A stretch of 38,940 nt of DNA. Origin: an uncultured Bacilli bacterium (GTDB lineage Bacteria; Bacillota_I; Bacilli_A; RFN20; CAG-449). The stretch is from contig CALVJO010000014.1 in assembly GCA_944332225.1 (NCBI GenBank), forward strand, positions 1 through 38,940. The letters are read 5' to 3'. The translations under genes were made by a program, and so were the position numbers. The notes below the pieces were generated by a model. That model made no database searches. It was not told where the DNA came from and saw nothing but the letters and a program-made list of their open reading frames with translations. This document shows, piece after piece, positions 25,802-33,711 of the stretch. Position 1 is the stretch's first letter, and every line of letters starts with the position of its first letter.

Positions 25802-26839
25802 CTAATTAAAGTCGCTTAAATAATCGTAGGAAGCTATTTTCATCTTTTCCTCGATATTTTCTTTATCAGTTTTTATTTCACCATTTAATGTCTTCTTTAA
25901 TAGGATTTCAAAGACATCAATAGACATGTCGTTTTTATGCTTCAAGAATGTCAAAAGATGTGATTCAATCACTGAAAATAATTTGTCTGGAGAAACATTC
26001 TCTTCGCTTACTATATTCTTCAGAACCTGCGTTATTTCGTTTATTCCTTGCTTTGATTTAATCAAGCCATGATCACATAAATAGTTAATTATTTTATCGA
26101 AAACTATGGCGCCAGAAAATATTTCATCTTCGATGATTTTATTAATTGATTTAATATAATAATCATTTTTATTTTTAATCGATTGGATATTAGTTCTACT
26201 TAATCTTGTGATGAAACAATCATTAGCTTTATTGAAATTTTTTAATCCGTAATCTGAAATTAAATTAGTTATGATAGATTCAAATTCAGCTTTTTCTTTA
26301 GAAGCTATGAATTTTGAATAAATTAATCCAGATAACGCCTCATCGATAGATGACGTTCCAATTAATTTATTTAAATTATCTAAATCTACTTCTTTCGAAG
26401 GATTATCTTCTTTTAATTTTTGTAATCGTTCTTGTGATTCTCTTTTAATCTTTCTCTTTTCATTTGTTTTCTCACTCTCAGTTTGAGTTAAATTTGGTAG
26501 ATCTGGAATAATTAAACAATCTACATCAATTATTACTAAATCTAATTCTTCTAAAGATTCAAGACATCTATGAACTATTTCATTATCAGAATCTTTATCT
26601 TGATTTGTGTTGAATCTAATTAAACGTCTTATAAAGTCGCTTGATATTGCTTTGTTTGCCCTTTCAGAATAAATAAAGCCATTGTTAGAAAGAGATTTTA
26701 AAATTAAATTTAGATAAACAAACTGGTAATCGATAGGGGAGTCTTCATTGTCTAAAGCTTTTTCTTTTAAGGCTTCCATCCGTTCAGATAAAAAGAATTG
26801 ATCATTTAATTGGATGAAATAATAATTTCTCTCTTTCAT
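25802..26839 (-). CDS. Phage replisome organizer (RepO/DnaD-like), copy 1
   Basis: A 345-aa replication initiator. The N-terminus (NYYFIQLNDQFFLSERMEAL ... YQFVYLNLILKSLSNNGFIY, then SSDFIRRLIRFN and a helix ending LDLVIID) matches the phage replisome organizer N-terminal winged-helix domain, which binds an origin and recruits the host helicase loader. A charged linker (about 120-155) and a helical C-terminal domain follow. It is the first gene of the long minus-strand unit, divergent from the repressor. AAAGG lies 7 nt before the ATG. Filamentous phages usually use rolling-circle Rep proteins, so this replication module is an unusual partner for a Zot-type ATPase. Confidence 0.75.
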   Translation of the reverse strand: MKERNYYFIQLNDQFFLSERMEALKEKALDNEDSPIDYQFVYLNLILKSLSNNGFIYSERANKAISSDFIRRLIRFNTNQDKDSDNEIVHRCLESLEELDLVIIDVDCLIIPDLPNLTQTESEKTNEKRKIKRESQERLQKLKEDNPSKEVDLDNLNKLIGTSSIDEALSGLIYSKFIASKEKAEFESIITNLISDYGLKNFNKANDCFITRLSRTNIQSIKNKNDYYIKSINKIIEDEIFSGAIVFDKIINYLCDHGLIKSKQGINEITQVLKNIVSEENVSPDKLFSVIESHLLTFLKHKNDMSIDVFEILLKKTLNGEIKTDKENIEEKMKIASYDYLSDFN

Positions 26840-26947
26840 AACAAGGCCTTTCTTAACGTTAAATACATTAACTAAGCCTAACTCTAGTGTTTTTTTTTTT
26901 TTTTTAAGGGTTTTATCGTTTTTTCTCTTAAAAGTTAAAATATTAAT
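26840..26947. promoter_or_regulatory. Divergent control region with T16 tract, copy 1
   Basis: 108 bp separate the organizer and repressor starts. The region holds the palindrome TTAACGTTAA (26853-26862), further TTAAC half-sites (about 26868), and an uninterrupted run of 16 T (26890-26905). It is the expected place for operators of the Cro/CI-type repressor. No convincing -35/-10 pair could be fixed in either direction. Confidence 0.55.
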
Positions 26948-27253
26948 ATGTTTAATGAAAAATTAAGAGAGTTAAGACTTAAAAACGGCCTATCACAGGT
27001 AGAATTATCAAAAATATTAAATATTTCTCAAACCTCGTATTCCCAGTGGGAGAGAGGAATTTGTGAACCAAATATAGAAACGTTAAAAAAGATAGCTAGA
27101 TATTTTAAAGTGTCTTTGGATATTCTGCTAGAATCCAATATTATTCCATTATCAATTGATCAATTAAAAATAGAGATTGAGAATCTAGATAGAAAACAAT
27201 TAAAGAATCTTTTATTAGAAATTATTGATGAGATTTTTTCTATTATCTTATAA
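26948..27253 (+). CDS. Cro/CI-type HTH repressor, copy 1
   Basis: A 101-aa XRE-family regulator: helix-turn-helix at about residues 3-58 (KLRELRLKNGLSQVELSKIL, ISQTSYSQWERGICEPN, LKKIARYFKVSLDILL) and a short helical C-terminal dimerisation part (IDQLKIEIENLDRKQLKNLL). It lacks a peptidase or LexA-like domain, so induction would not be by RecA-driven autocleavage. It is the only plus-strand gene of the element and probably represses the divergent organizer promoter. No Shine-Dalgarno is seen before the ATG (TATTAATATG), which may mean leaderless translation. Confidence 0.9.
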   Translation: MFNEKLRELRLKNGLSQVELSKILNISQTSYSQWERGICEPNIETLKKIARYFKVSLDILLESNIIPLSIDQLKIEIENLDRKQLKNLLLEIIDEIFSIIL

Positions 27254-27766
27254 GGCGTGGAAAAATATGATTTTTCCTACCCTAAATTCTTTAAATTTGC
27301 CTAAATAGTCATTTAGTCAAATTTTAAATATAAAGTTAGGGAAGGTTTTTGCCGAAAACAAATTCACTTTCAAGAATCCACATGTTCATTATTATCTTAT
27401 ATTCATCAGTCAAATATTATTTATTTTTATGACTATGACTATATCTATGTCAAAATTGAATTCCAATAAAACTGGTTTTTCTCACAACAAAAAGACGTTA
27501 TTAAACGTTTGATTTTTAAACTATGAGATAAACTAAATTATTAAAATTGACGGTTTAATTATTAAGTTTATCTCTATCTATATATCAAAATTTATTGTTA
27601 ATCCTATAACTATTTAAGTATGTTGACGGCATATTTATCTCAAATAGTCTAGGATTAAAGTAAATTTTATATCTTGACATAACAATAATCATTGTTAGAA
27701 TAAATGGTGCTAGGTGCGTAGATATTATTATCTATTCGATTTTGCACTTTGTGCACATTGATTAAT
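27254..27766. other. Gene-free stem-loop cluster, origin/packaging candidate, copy 1
   Basis: 513 bp between convergent gene ends, with no credible ORF. Stem-loops in order: GGAAAAAT/ATTTTTCC (27259-27277, repressor terminator candidate); CCCTAA/TTAGGG enclosing CTAAAT-AGTC-ATTTAG (27280-27341); a 50-bp inverted repeat with ends GAGATAAACT/AGTTTATCTC (27525-27574); a second long one with ends TTAATCCTA/TAGGATTAA and ACTATTT/AAATAGT (27598-27658); TAACAAT/ATTGTTA (27680-27697); TGCAC/GTGCA (27743-27755). The two long hairpins both carry TTGACGG at their tip. This is the most likely site of a replication origin and phage packaging signal. Confidence 0.6.
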
Positions 27767-27790
27767 TCAATGCTCGGCCCTAGCGTTTTT
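27709..27790. repeat. Stem-loop B with GCGTAG/GCTCGGC blocks, copy 1
   Basis: Stem GCTAGG (27709-27714) / CCTAGC (27779-27784) with GCGTAG (27716-27721) just inside the left arm and GCTCGGC (27772-27778) just inside the right, then a T5 run on the plus strand. The right part overlaps the last codons of the 127-aa gene. The stem sequence differs from structure A while the internal blocks are the same. Confidence 0.72.
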
Positions 27791-28150
27791 ATTTGCTTTT
27801 CTTTTTTTGTTTATGATTGAGTAAATAAACGCCTTGATTCGTCCCTTATCGGTTTCGGTTAAATGTGTTTTGTTATCCTTTTTCCTTTTACTAGAGATTG
27901 AACTAGTTTTTATAGATTTACTAACATAAATAGATTTTCCATCTTTATTTTTGGATGTTAACTCTATATATTTTCTTTTCTTTGCTGGAGAGGTAGTTGA
28001 ACTCATTCTAGACCATTTTCTTCCATTATTTCCAATTTGCAGCGATGAATGAATTTTGTGTTTAGGATTATTCATAGTTGCTAAATCATAATAAAATTCG
28101 CCCTTGTTAAATGTATCCTCATCGAATATGATGTCTGATTTTTTACTCAT
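27767..28150 (-). CDS. Basic 127-aa protein at the element end, paralogue of the 120-aa gene, copy 1
   Basis: A highly basic protein without a membrane helix: acidic start (DIIFDEDTFNKGEFYYD), then HKIHSSLQIGNNGRKWSRMS, YIELTSKNKDGKSIYVSKSI and a Lys/Arg-rich tail. It shares the FYYD/WSR/YVSK framework with the membrane-bound 120-aa protein. The family is not named. In the tandem array and the excised circle it follows the small att-spanning gene, whose stop TAA overlaps its ribosome site (TAAGGAGG). This downstream position is lost at attR. Confidence 0.7.
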   Translation of the reverse strand: MSKKSDIIFDEDTFNKGEFYYDLATMNNPKHKIHSSLQIGNNGRKWSRMSSTTSPAKKRKYIELTSKNKDGKSIYVSKSIKTSSISSKRKKDNKTHLTETDKGRIKAFIYSIINKKRKANKNARAEH

Positions 28151-28164
28151 TGTTTATTGCCTCC

Positions 28165-28500
28165 TTAGTCTCCGATAGACGGCACCATTTTTTTTAGAAT
28201 TTTATAGTTTACATTTTGTAATTTACAAATTTTTATATATTCATTTGGATCTTCTATTAATTCTCTTAGATTCCCAGTGATTAATTCTGTTCCTGTATAA
28301 TCTTGATCGCTTGCCTTTTTTAGTAAAACAAGCTGCTCTTTTGCTATTGATGGATTTATATCCCGATTTAAGTAATTTAGTAACAAATGATTTAAGATTG
28401 TAAAATAATATTTTTTAGCTTCAAAAAAATGTTTTAGTTCACCATAGATAATATTATGTTCACCATATTTAAATAATATTTGATAGTAATGTTTAGCCAT
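28165..28500 (-). CDS. Small att-spanning prophage protein, native form (copy 2)
   Basis: 111 aa from the ATG with GGAGG 7 nt upstream. Its last codons cross the 41-bp att core (KKMVPSIGD ending), and its stop lies six bases past the core, within the prophage right-end sequence. This is the form encoded by the circle. It is helical and Tyr/Lys-rich with no recognised domain. Co-transcription after the integrase and its location at the att site make a directionality factor or a lysogeny-linked protein worth testing, but no motif proves it. Confidence 0.7.
   Translation of the reverse strand: MAKHYYQILFKYGEHNIIYGELKHFFEAKKYYFTILNHLLLNYLNRDINPSIAKEQLVLLKKASDQDYTGTELITGNLRELIEDPNEYIKICKLQNVNYKILKKMVPSIGD
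28171..28211 (+). other. Internal att core (circle-type junction)
   Basis: Identical 41 bp to attL and attR, but with prophage DNA on both sides: the right end of copy 1 and the left end of copy 2. This is the junction expected in an excised circle, and it restores the reading of the small gene into the 127-aa gene. Confidence 0.93.
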
Positions 28501-28502
28501 AT

Positions 28503-29618
28503 TCATCCCTCCATTTCCTTAACTAGTTTTTCGATTAATTTATCGATTTTATTGTCTTTCTCTTTAGATTTTTTTAAATAGTATTCATCAGTTACTTTAA
28601 TTGAATCGTGTCCAAGATATAAAGCTATCTCATCGATGCTGATTCCTCTTTCTTTTAGATGAGTTACTAATGATCTTCTAAATTTATGGGGAGTTAAATC
28701 TTTGTCAAGACTCTTTAGATGTCTTCTAAAAGTATTTTCATGAATCGGTATTGAGTGATTATCGTTTTTATTCTTATTTCCTAAAGAGAAAAATAAGTAA
28801 TCATCAGACTTTAAATGATGACTTTTGATATGCCTCTTTAATAAATTTGCATATTCATCAGATAAAGAATTAATTCTATCGCTTTTTTTGGTTTTTGGAG
28901 GAATAACAATAAAACCTCCGTTTCCAGTTTTAAAATTTACTGATTGATAATTTTCAATGGTTTTATCCTTGAATGAAATAGAATCTACTTTTAGACCTAG
29001 AAGCTCTGATAATCTATAGCCATAGATGAATAAGGTGAGCAAAGCAAGTTTATAATATTCAGATTTTTCCTTCTTTATAACGGATTTTATTTTCTCTAGT
29101 TCTAATATTTGAGGTTTAGAAACCATTCTAGTTATAGAATAATCCTTAAATAAGGGAAGAATGAAAATATATGAATAATAATATAGATAGCTTTGATAGA
29201 TAAAATAGAAGAAACGTTTTAAGAAATTTAATTTTTTATTTTTAGTCGCATAATTATTATTTTCATTTTTAATCATTTCCCAAGCCTTATCAGCATCTAT
29301 TTTTGTAAGGTTGATAATTAATGATTCATTAGGAAAATACTTAAAGTAAGAATGATTCATCGCGCGTTCTATTTCTCGGAAATATGTTATTTTAGTAAAC
29401 TTTTGAAGATAATTTTTAAATAGGATAAGACCATCTCGATAGGTTAGATTATTGAGAATAAGAGATCGATTATTGCTATTTGGATAAATAGAATAGATTA
29501 AATCTTGCTCTTTACTCAAGGTTTCTTCATAGGAAAGAAATCCATCTTTGATATGATTTGTCCCATCAATAGTTAGCTTATAATAATATGTTTTGTTAGT
29601 AGAGTTATAATATATCAT
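28503..29618 (-). CDS. int: Tyrosine recombinase (integrase), copy 2
   Basis: Same 371-aa protein as at 17961-19076. In this copy the gene reads toward the internal att junction rather than the tRNA, so its transcript continues into the copy-1 127-aa gene. Confidence 0.93.
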   Translation of the reverse strand: MIYYNSTNKTYYYKLTIDGTNHIKDGFLSYEETLSKEQDLIYSIYPNSNNRSLILNNLTYRDGLILFKNYLQKFTKITYFREIERAMNHSYFKYFPNESLIINLTKIDADKAWEMIKNENNNYATKNKKLNFLKRFFYFIYQSYLYYYSYIFILPLFKDYSITRMVSKPQILELEKIKSVIKKEKSEYYKLALLTLFIYGYRLSELLGLKVDSISFKDKTIENYQSVNFKTGNGGFIVIPPKTKKSDRINSLSDEYANLLKRHIKSHHLKSDDYLFFSLGNKNKNDNHSIPIHENTFRRHLKSLDKDLTPHKFRRSLVTHLKERGISIDEIALYLGHDSIKVTDEYYLKKSKEKDNKIDKLIEKLVKEMEG

Positions 29619-29619
29619 T

Positions 29620-31209
29620 CTATGCACCTGCCTCTAATGCTTTTGGTGAGTTAATCATGGCTTTAAATCTATCTTCATTAGATTCATATAATGAAGAAAT
29701 TTCTTTTAAATCTTGATCAGAATGAATTTCACTTTCATTCATCAAAAAATCATAAAAGTCAGAATATTCGCATTTTCGATAATTCCCATAACACCAAGAT
29801 AAAGGGAAAATTAGAGTTAATTCCTCAGCTAGATTAGGATCATCTAAAGACGCTAGCTTAGTAGAGTAGAGAACTCGATATTTTAAAAATGCTGAAGCAG
29901 TTAATTTTTTTCTTTTATCCCATAATTTATATAATTTTTCTTTATATGGATTGTTTCCATGCAAGTATTTTGATTCTCCATCAATTTCTTTATTCCTGTT
30001 TTTTCTAGCTTTTTTAAACATTTTTTTAGTTATTCTATTTTCCTTTTTTTGTAAAATTCTTTGCTGTAAAGGTAAATTTCCTACGATGGATGATGAGATA
30101 ATTCTAATGTAAGAATTTGCTAGCTCTCGAATTAGAGGTGCGATTCTTGATGTATTTTGCGATGAAGAAATATAATACGCGGTTTCATTTTTAAGTTGTC
30201 TAAATAATCTTAAAACCATATCTTGCCCTAAAAGCGATAGTTTACGATAATCTGATGTGTTTTTATAATTTGATAAGGCTTTTTCGTCTTCAATGAATAA
30301 TGAATATGATGGAATATAGAATTTTTTTAGTGATTCTTTGTCTTTGATATTAAAATAATCATCAGATAAATCGTAGTTATAATTATTAGTTATTCTTGAA
30401 TAGAGTTTATAATTTGAGAACACATAATTATTTCTTAATGATGCAATGTAGGCTTCAACATATGTTTTTAATATGTTGTTATTTGGAGTTAAGGAAACAT
30501 AATCAGTTGAAACATTGTTTTTTGAAAATGCATCGTTAATCATCTTGTTTTTATATAAATGATATATGATTTCTTTTTCTGAATAATTATCTTGATATAG
30601 CTTTTTTACAGTATCTCTAAGTGGATTAAAATCAAAATAATAGAACCGTTTTTCAATTGATAATATTGTTTCCTCTATTTTTTCTTGAAATAAGATTGTT
30701 CGATAATGAGAATAACCATTTATGAAAGACGTTTTACCTCCTCCTACTGACGCCTCGATCATTACAAGGTAAGAGAACTTTTTATCAATAATATCATGAG
30801 TTTTGAAACATTTGGCTAATAGATCATATCTATAAGATAATTGTTTTCTAAGCTTTGGGGAGAAGATTCTTTGAAACAAATTATATTTATAAGGTGCAGG
30901 ATAAATATTATATATTGAATGTTTTAACTGATATTTTTCCACGAATCTATATATAATTCGTTTCACAAATTCAATTAAATGCACGATTAGACCAAGCTTA
31001 ACTACTAAATTGAATAATATTTTCAATGATTTATATACAAGTAAACATATATTTTTAAACAGTTTAAATAGTGATTGGAAAAAATTAACCGCGGCATTCC
31101 AAAAGTTGAAAAAGATTAGTAATAAAGATAATATGGCTAGAAGTCCAATTACTATAGAATAACGTTGAATTAAATCGATTAGTATTTGAAAAAATTCCTC
31201 TAAAGTCAT
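29620..31209 (-). CDS. Zot/pI-like assembly ATPase, copy 2
   Basis: Same 529-aa sequence as the copy-1 gene, including the Walker A with Ala in place of the first Gly and the N-terminal membrane segment. Confidence 0.78.
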   Translation of the reverse strand: MTLEEFFQILIDLIQRYSIVIGLLAILSLLLIFFNFWNAAVNFFQSLFKLFKNICLLVYKSLKILFNLVVKLGLIVHLIEFVKRIIYRFVEKYQLKHSIYNIYPAPYKYNLFQRIFSPKLRKQLSYRYDLLAKCFKTHDIIDKKFSYLVMIEASVGGGKTSFINGYSHYRTILFQEKIEETILSIEKRFYYFDFNPLRDTVKKLYQDNYSEKEIIYHLYKNKMINDAFSKNNVSTDYVSLTPNNNILKTYVEAYIASLRNNYVFSNYKLYSRITNNYNYDLSDDYFNIKDKESLKKFYIPSYSLFIEDEKALSNYKNTSDYRKLSLLGQDMVLRLFRQLKNETAYYISSSQNTSRIAPLIRELANSYIRIISSSIVGNLPLQQRILQKKENRITKKMFKKARKNRNKEIDGESKYLHGNNPYKEKLYKLWDKRKKLTASAFLKYRVLYSTKLASLDDPNLAEELTLIFPLSWCYGNYRKCEYSDFYDFLMNESEIHSDQDLKEISSLYESNEDRFKAMINSPKALEAGA

Positions 31210-31211
31210 AA

Positions 31212-32978
31212 TTACTTATTTTGTTCTTTCTTTTTAAATATGGAAATAATCTTACCAATTAAGCTAACGACAATTAAGCTTATAATTATCCAAAAGATAA
31301 GCTTGATAACATTAAAAGCATCAGAGAACCAATCTACAATTGGGTCAAACAATGTATCTAACCAGTTTAAATTAGTTGATCCGCCTCCTGAATTCTCTAA
31401 ATCTTTTGGTTCTACTGATACAGTTGCTTTAATAACGTCTCCATCAGAATTGACTAATGTCATCTCAGTTGCTTCGACATCCATATAATAATTCATTGTA
31501 AATTTATATATTTCATATCCAGTATAAGTAATATAAATAGGAAGGGTAGTTCCCGGGGAAGTTGTTGTTTCAAGGAATGTCTTTTTTTCTAATCCAGAAT
31601 CATCTAAATACTCAATAAATTCTTGATAATACCCCGTAGGATCAACGTTATCACTTGCTGTTTCATAAGTGAAGACTAGATTACTATAGTTATATTCAAA
31701 TTCATCAAAATTAACGATGTAATAGTTATCATTAGGCATGTAAGAAGAAGCAAAATCGATAATATCTTCCAATTCCTTAAATGCATCCTTAAATTCATTG
31801 GCAGTTTGTATTTTCTTCCAGGTAAATTTCGTGCTTCCGATATTCGTTGTTACATTAGTTGGTTCGATGGTTGAATAGGTGTAAGGTAAAGTATATATAT
31901 CGTTTCGTCTTACTTGCTCTTTAGTGTATCCATAGAATCTATCTATCTCTCCTTCATCATTTAAGTGATAATACTGAGCATGCGGTAAAAGATAATTATT
32001 ATACCTGTCACAATTAGAATCAATTTCACCTGTTGTAGTATCAGTTTCAAAGTAATTGTAGTGATCAACATTAGATATGATATTGTCAGCGTATGCGGTC
32101 AATAGCATCTCTTTCCATCTTAAGGATATATCAGCTATTTCATAATCTGACCAACCCAAAGGCAAGCTAAAAGAATAGAAAAACTGATCTTCTAAACTAT
32201 CCGAATTGTATCCAAACAAATTAGAAACTGATTCTATAAATTGCTCCCACCAGTCATCCGTGTCAAAACGATATGACCAAACATGGGGATCCTCTAATTC
32301 AATTATTGTCGTATATGATGAAAAATCTTGCCTGTAATAAGTAGTTTCGTTTATGTTAGTTTGTTTATTGTAACGTGCTTTTACTAATGATAAGTCATCA
32401 TTTGATAATGTTTTATCGAAGTTAAAATAAGATGTATTTGATTTTAAATTATTAGTGCTGGATATAATATTAATTTCAAAATTTAACTGATCATTACTAT
32501 CAATAAACTCTTTAATTTCATCCGATAATTTATTTTTATATGTTAATCTATAATAGCCTTCATCATTTGAATCGATTATTCCTAATTCGATATTTTCTAA
32601 TGCAATTGCTTCTTTATTTTGGCTGGTTATTGATCCAGTTAAGGAGAATGAAGTTTCTAACTTTAAAGGAAAGTAAATATAAAAGAGTGAAACATAATCA
32701 TCATTAAAAGAAGGGAGAAAATTAATTATAGTTGGATTGATCAATTGATCTGAGGAAAAATTATATTTTTGATAATCAAAATTAAATGATTGGAGATCTT
32801 CTTCGATTGTAGTATTTATTTTAAACTGCTCTTGAAATTCATCTTGCTTGGCTTTATTGATTATCTGTTCTCTTATATTGATTAAATTAGATGAAATACC
32901 TCCCATGGTTGTAACAGGGGATAAAAATGAAGAAGAAATCAGTAGAAATATATTTGAATAAAGAAATAACTTAGTCAT
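31212..32978 (-). CDS. pIII-like surface/attachment protein, copy 2
   Basis: Same 588 aa as in copy 1. The absence of any difference in this long exported domain, which diverges fast in phages, argues for very recent duplication. Confidence 0.65.
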   Translation of the reverse strand: MTKLFLYSNIFLLISSSFLSPVTTMGGISSNLINIREQIINKAKQDEFQEQFKINTTIEEDLQSFNFDYQKYNFSSDQLINPTIINFLPSFNDDYVSLFYIYFPLKLETSFSLTGSITSQNKEAIALENIELGIIDSNDEGYYRLTYKNKLSDEIKEFIDSNDQLNFEINIISSTNNLKSNTSYFNFDKTLSNDDLSLVKARYNKQTNINETTYYRQDFSSYTTIIELEDPHVWSYRFDTDDWWEQFIESVSNLFGYNSDSLEDQFFYSFSLPLGWSDYEIADISLRWKEMLLTAYADNIISNVDHYNYFETDTTTGEIDSNCDRYNNYLLPHAQYYHLNDEGEIDRFYGYTKEQVRRNDIYTLPYTYSTIEPTNVTTNIGSTKFTWKKIQTANEFKDAFKELEDIIDFASSYMPNDNYYIVNFDEFEYNYSNLVFTYETASDNVDPTGYYQEFIEYLDDSGLEKKTFLETTTSPGTTLPIYITYTGYEIYKFTMNYYMDVEATEMTLVNSDGDVIKATVSVEPKDLENSGGGSTNLNWLDTLFDPIVDWFSDAFNVIKLIFWIIISLIVVSLIGKIISIFKKKEQNK

Positions 32979-32992
32979 ACTTACCCCTCCAG

Positions 32993-33220
32993 TTAAAATA
33001 TGATTTCATCTTTAGAAACTAATATTTTGAATATATCTAAATCCCATTCAGTAAAGAAATTTGTAATATTCGATAAATAGATCAATAAAGATAAAACTAT
33101 AGCAACAACTACAAAAATAATTCCTTTAGTAACAGTAAAACCAGTTTTATAAAATATGATTCCAAGCAGCAACAAAAGTGCGATGGAACCAATAAATAAA
33201 CATATTGTATAATTATTCAT
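32993..33220 (-). CDS. 75-aa two-helix membrane protein, copy 2
   Basis: Same as 22451-22678. It is the intact reference for the decayed fragment at 38758-38865. Confidence 0.55.
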   Translation of the reverse strand: MNNYTICLFIGSIALLLLLGIIFYKTGFTVTKGIIFVVVAIVLSLLIYLSNITNFFTEWDLDIFKILVSKDEIIF

Positions 33221-33274
33221 GCAAGTCTCCTTTCTTTTTTACTTGATTATTTTCAAAAATTTCTTATTATATGG

Positions 33275-33335
33275 ATGTGGTTAGAGAAGCGTAGTTTTCC
33301 TAGGGAAACGGGGCTCGGCTCTAACCACATTTTTT
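33275..33335. repeat. Stem-loop A, copy 2
   Basis: Identical to 22733-22793: 12-bp stem, GCGTAG and GCTCGGC blocks, plus-strand T6. Confidence 0.75.
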
Positions 33336-33696
33336 ATTGGTTAGAATCAATAATATTTTGAATTGTTTCTACGTCCTCTAGAGATCTAATCTTCATATTG
33401 TTTAATTCTTGTTTTCTAACATGACTTTTAGTCTTAAAGATTCTTTTTGACATATAGCTTTCTCTAGTATCGTTTTTATTAGGATTCTTTTTCAATTTGG
33501 TATAATTATGCCTATTTCTATTATGCGTAATAGGTAGCCTAGACCATTCTTCATCAGTATATTTTACTTCCAGAGCTGGATGCTTACTATATGAGTCATA
33601 GTAAAATTTATGCTTTAAATTAAATATTCCTATCACAATTAAAGGAGTGAATGAAGCTAAGATTATAAATATGCAAGCGATGATAACAACAATCAT
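33334..33696 (-). CDS. Membrane protein with basic tail (120 aa), copy 2
   Basis: Same product as 22792-23154; its stop codon abuts stem-loop A as in copy 1. Confidence 0.7.
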   Translation of the reverse strand: MIVVIIACIFIILASFTPLIVIGIFNLKHKFYYDSYSKHPALEVKYTDEEWSRLPITHNRNRHNYTKLKKNPNKNDTRESYMSKRIFKTKSHVRKQELNNMKIRSLEDVETIQNIIDSNQ

Positions 33697-33711
33697 AAGT
33701 CGCCTCAGTTA

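Larger units (their letters stand above)
17629..28170. mobile_element. Inovirus-like prophage, copy 1 (10,542 bp, tRNA-Thr integrated)
   Basis: Delimited by att cores at 17629 (attL) and 28171. It carries repressor, replisome organizer, secreted and surface proteins, a pIII-like protein, a Zot-type ATPase and a tyrosine integrase, with almost all genes on the minus strand as one long unit from 26839 to the att site. Hallmarks of tailed phages, conjugation (relaxase, T4SS) and IS elements are absent. Classification as a filamentous-phage relative rests on the Zot-like ATPase plus the preceding pIII-like topology and genome size, and is inference. Confidence 0.85.

Noticed and set aside
17961-28150. 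Integrative conjugative or mobilizable element
   Set aside because: No relaxase, coupling protein or T4SS ATPase motifs; the single P-loop membrane ATPase follows the Zot/pI motif order rather than TraG/VirD4 or FtsK.
17961-28150. Phage-inducible island or tailed prophage remnant
   Set aside because: No terminase, portal, capsid, tail or lysis genes; exported single-anchor proteins fill the structural part.
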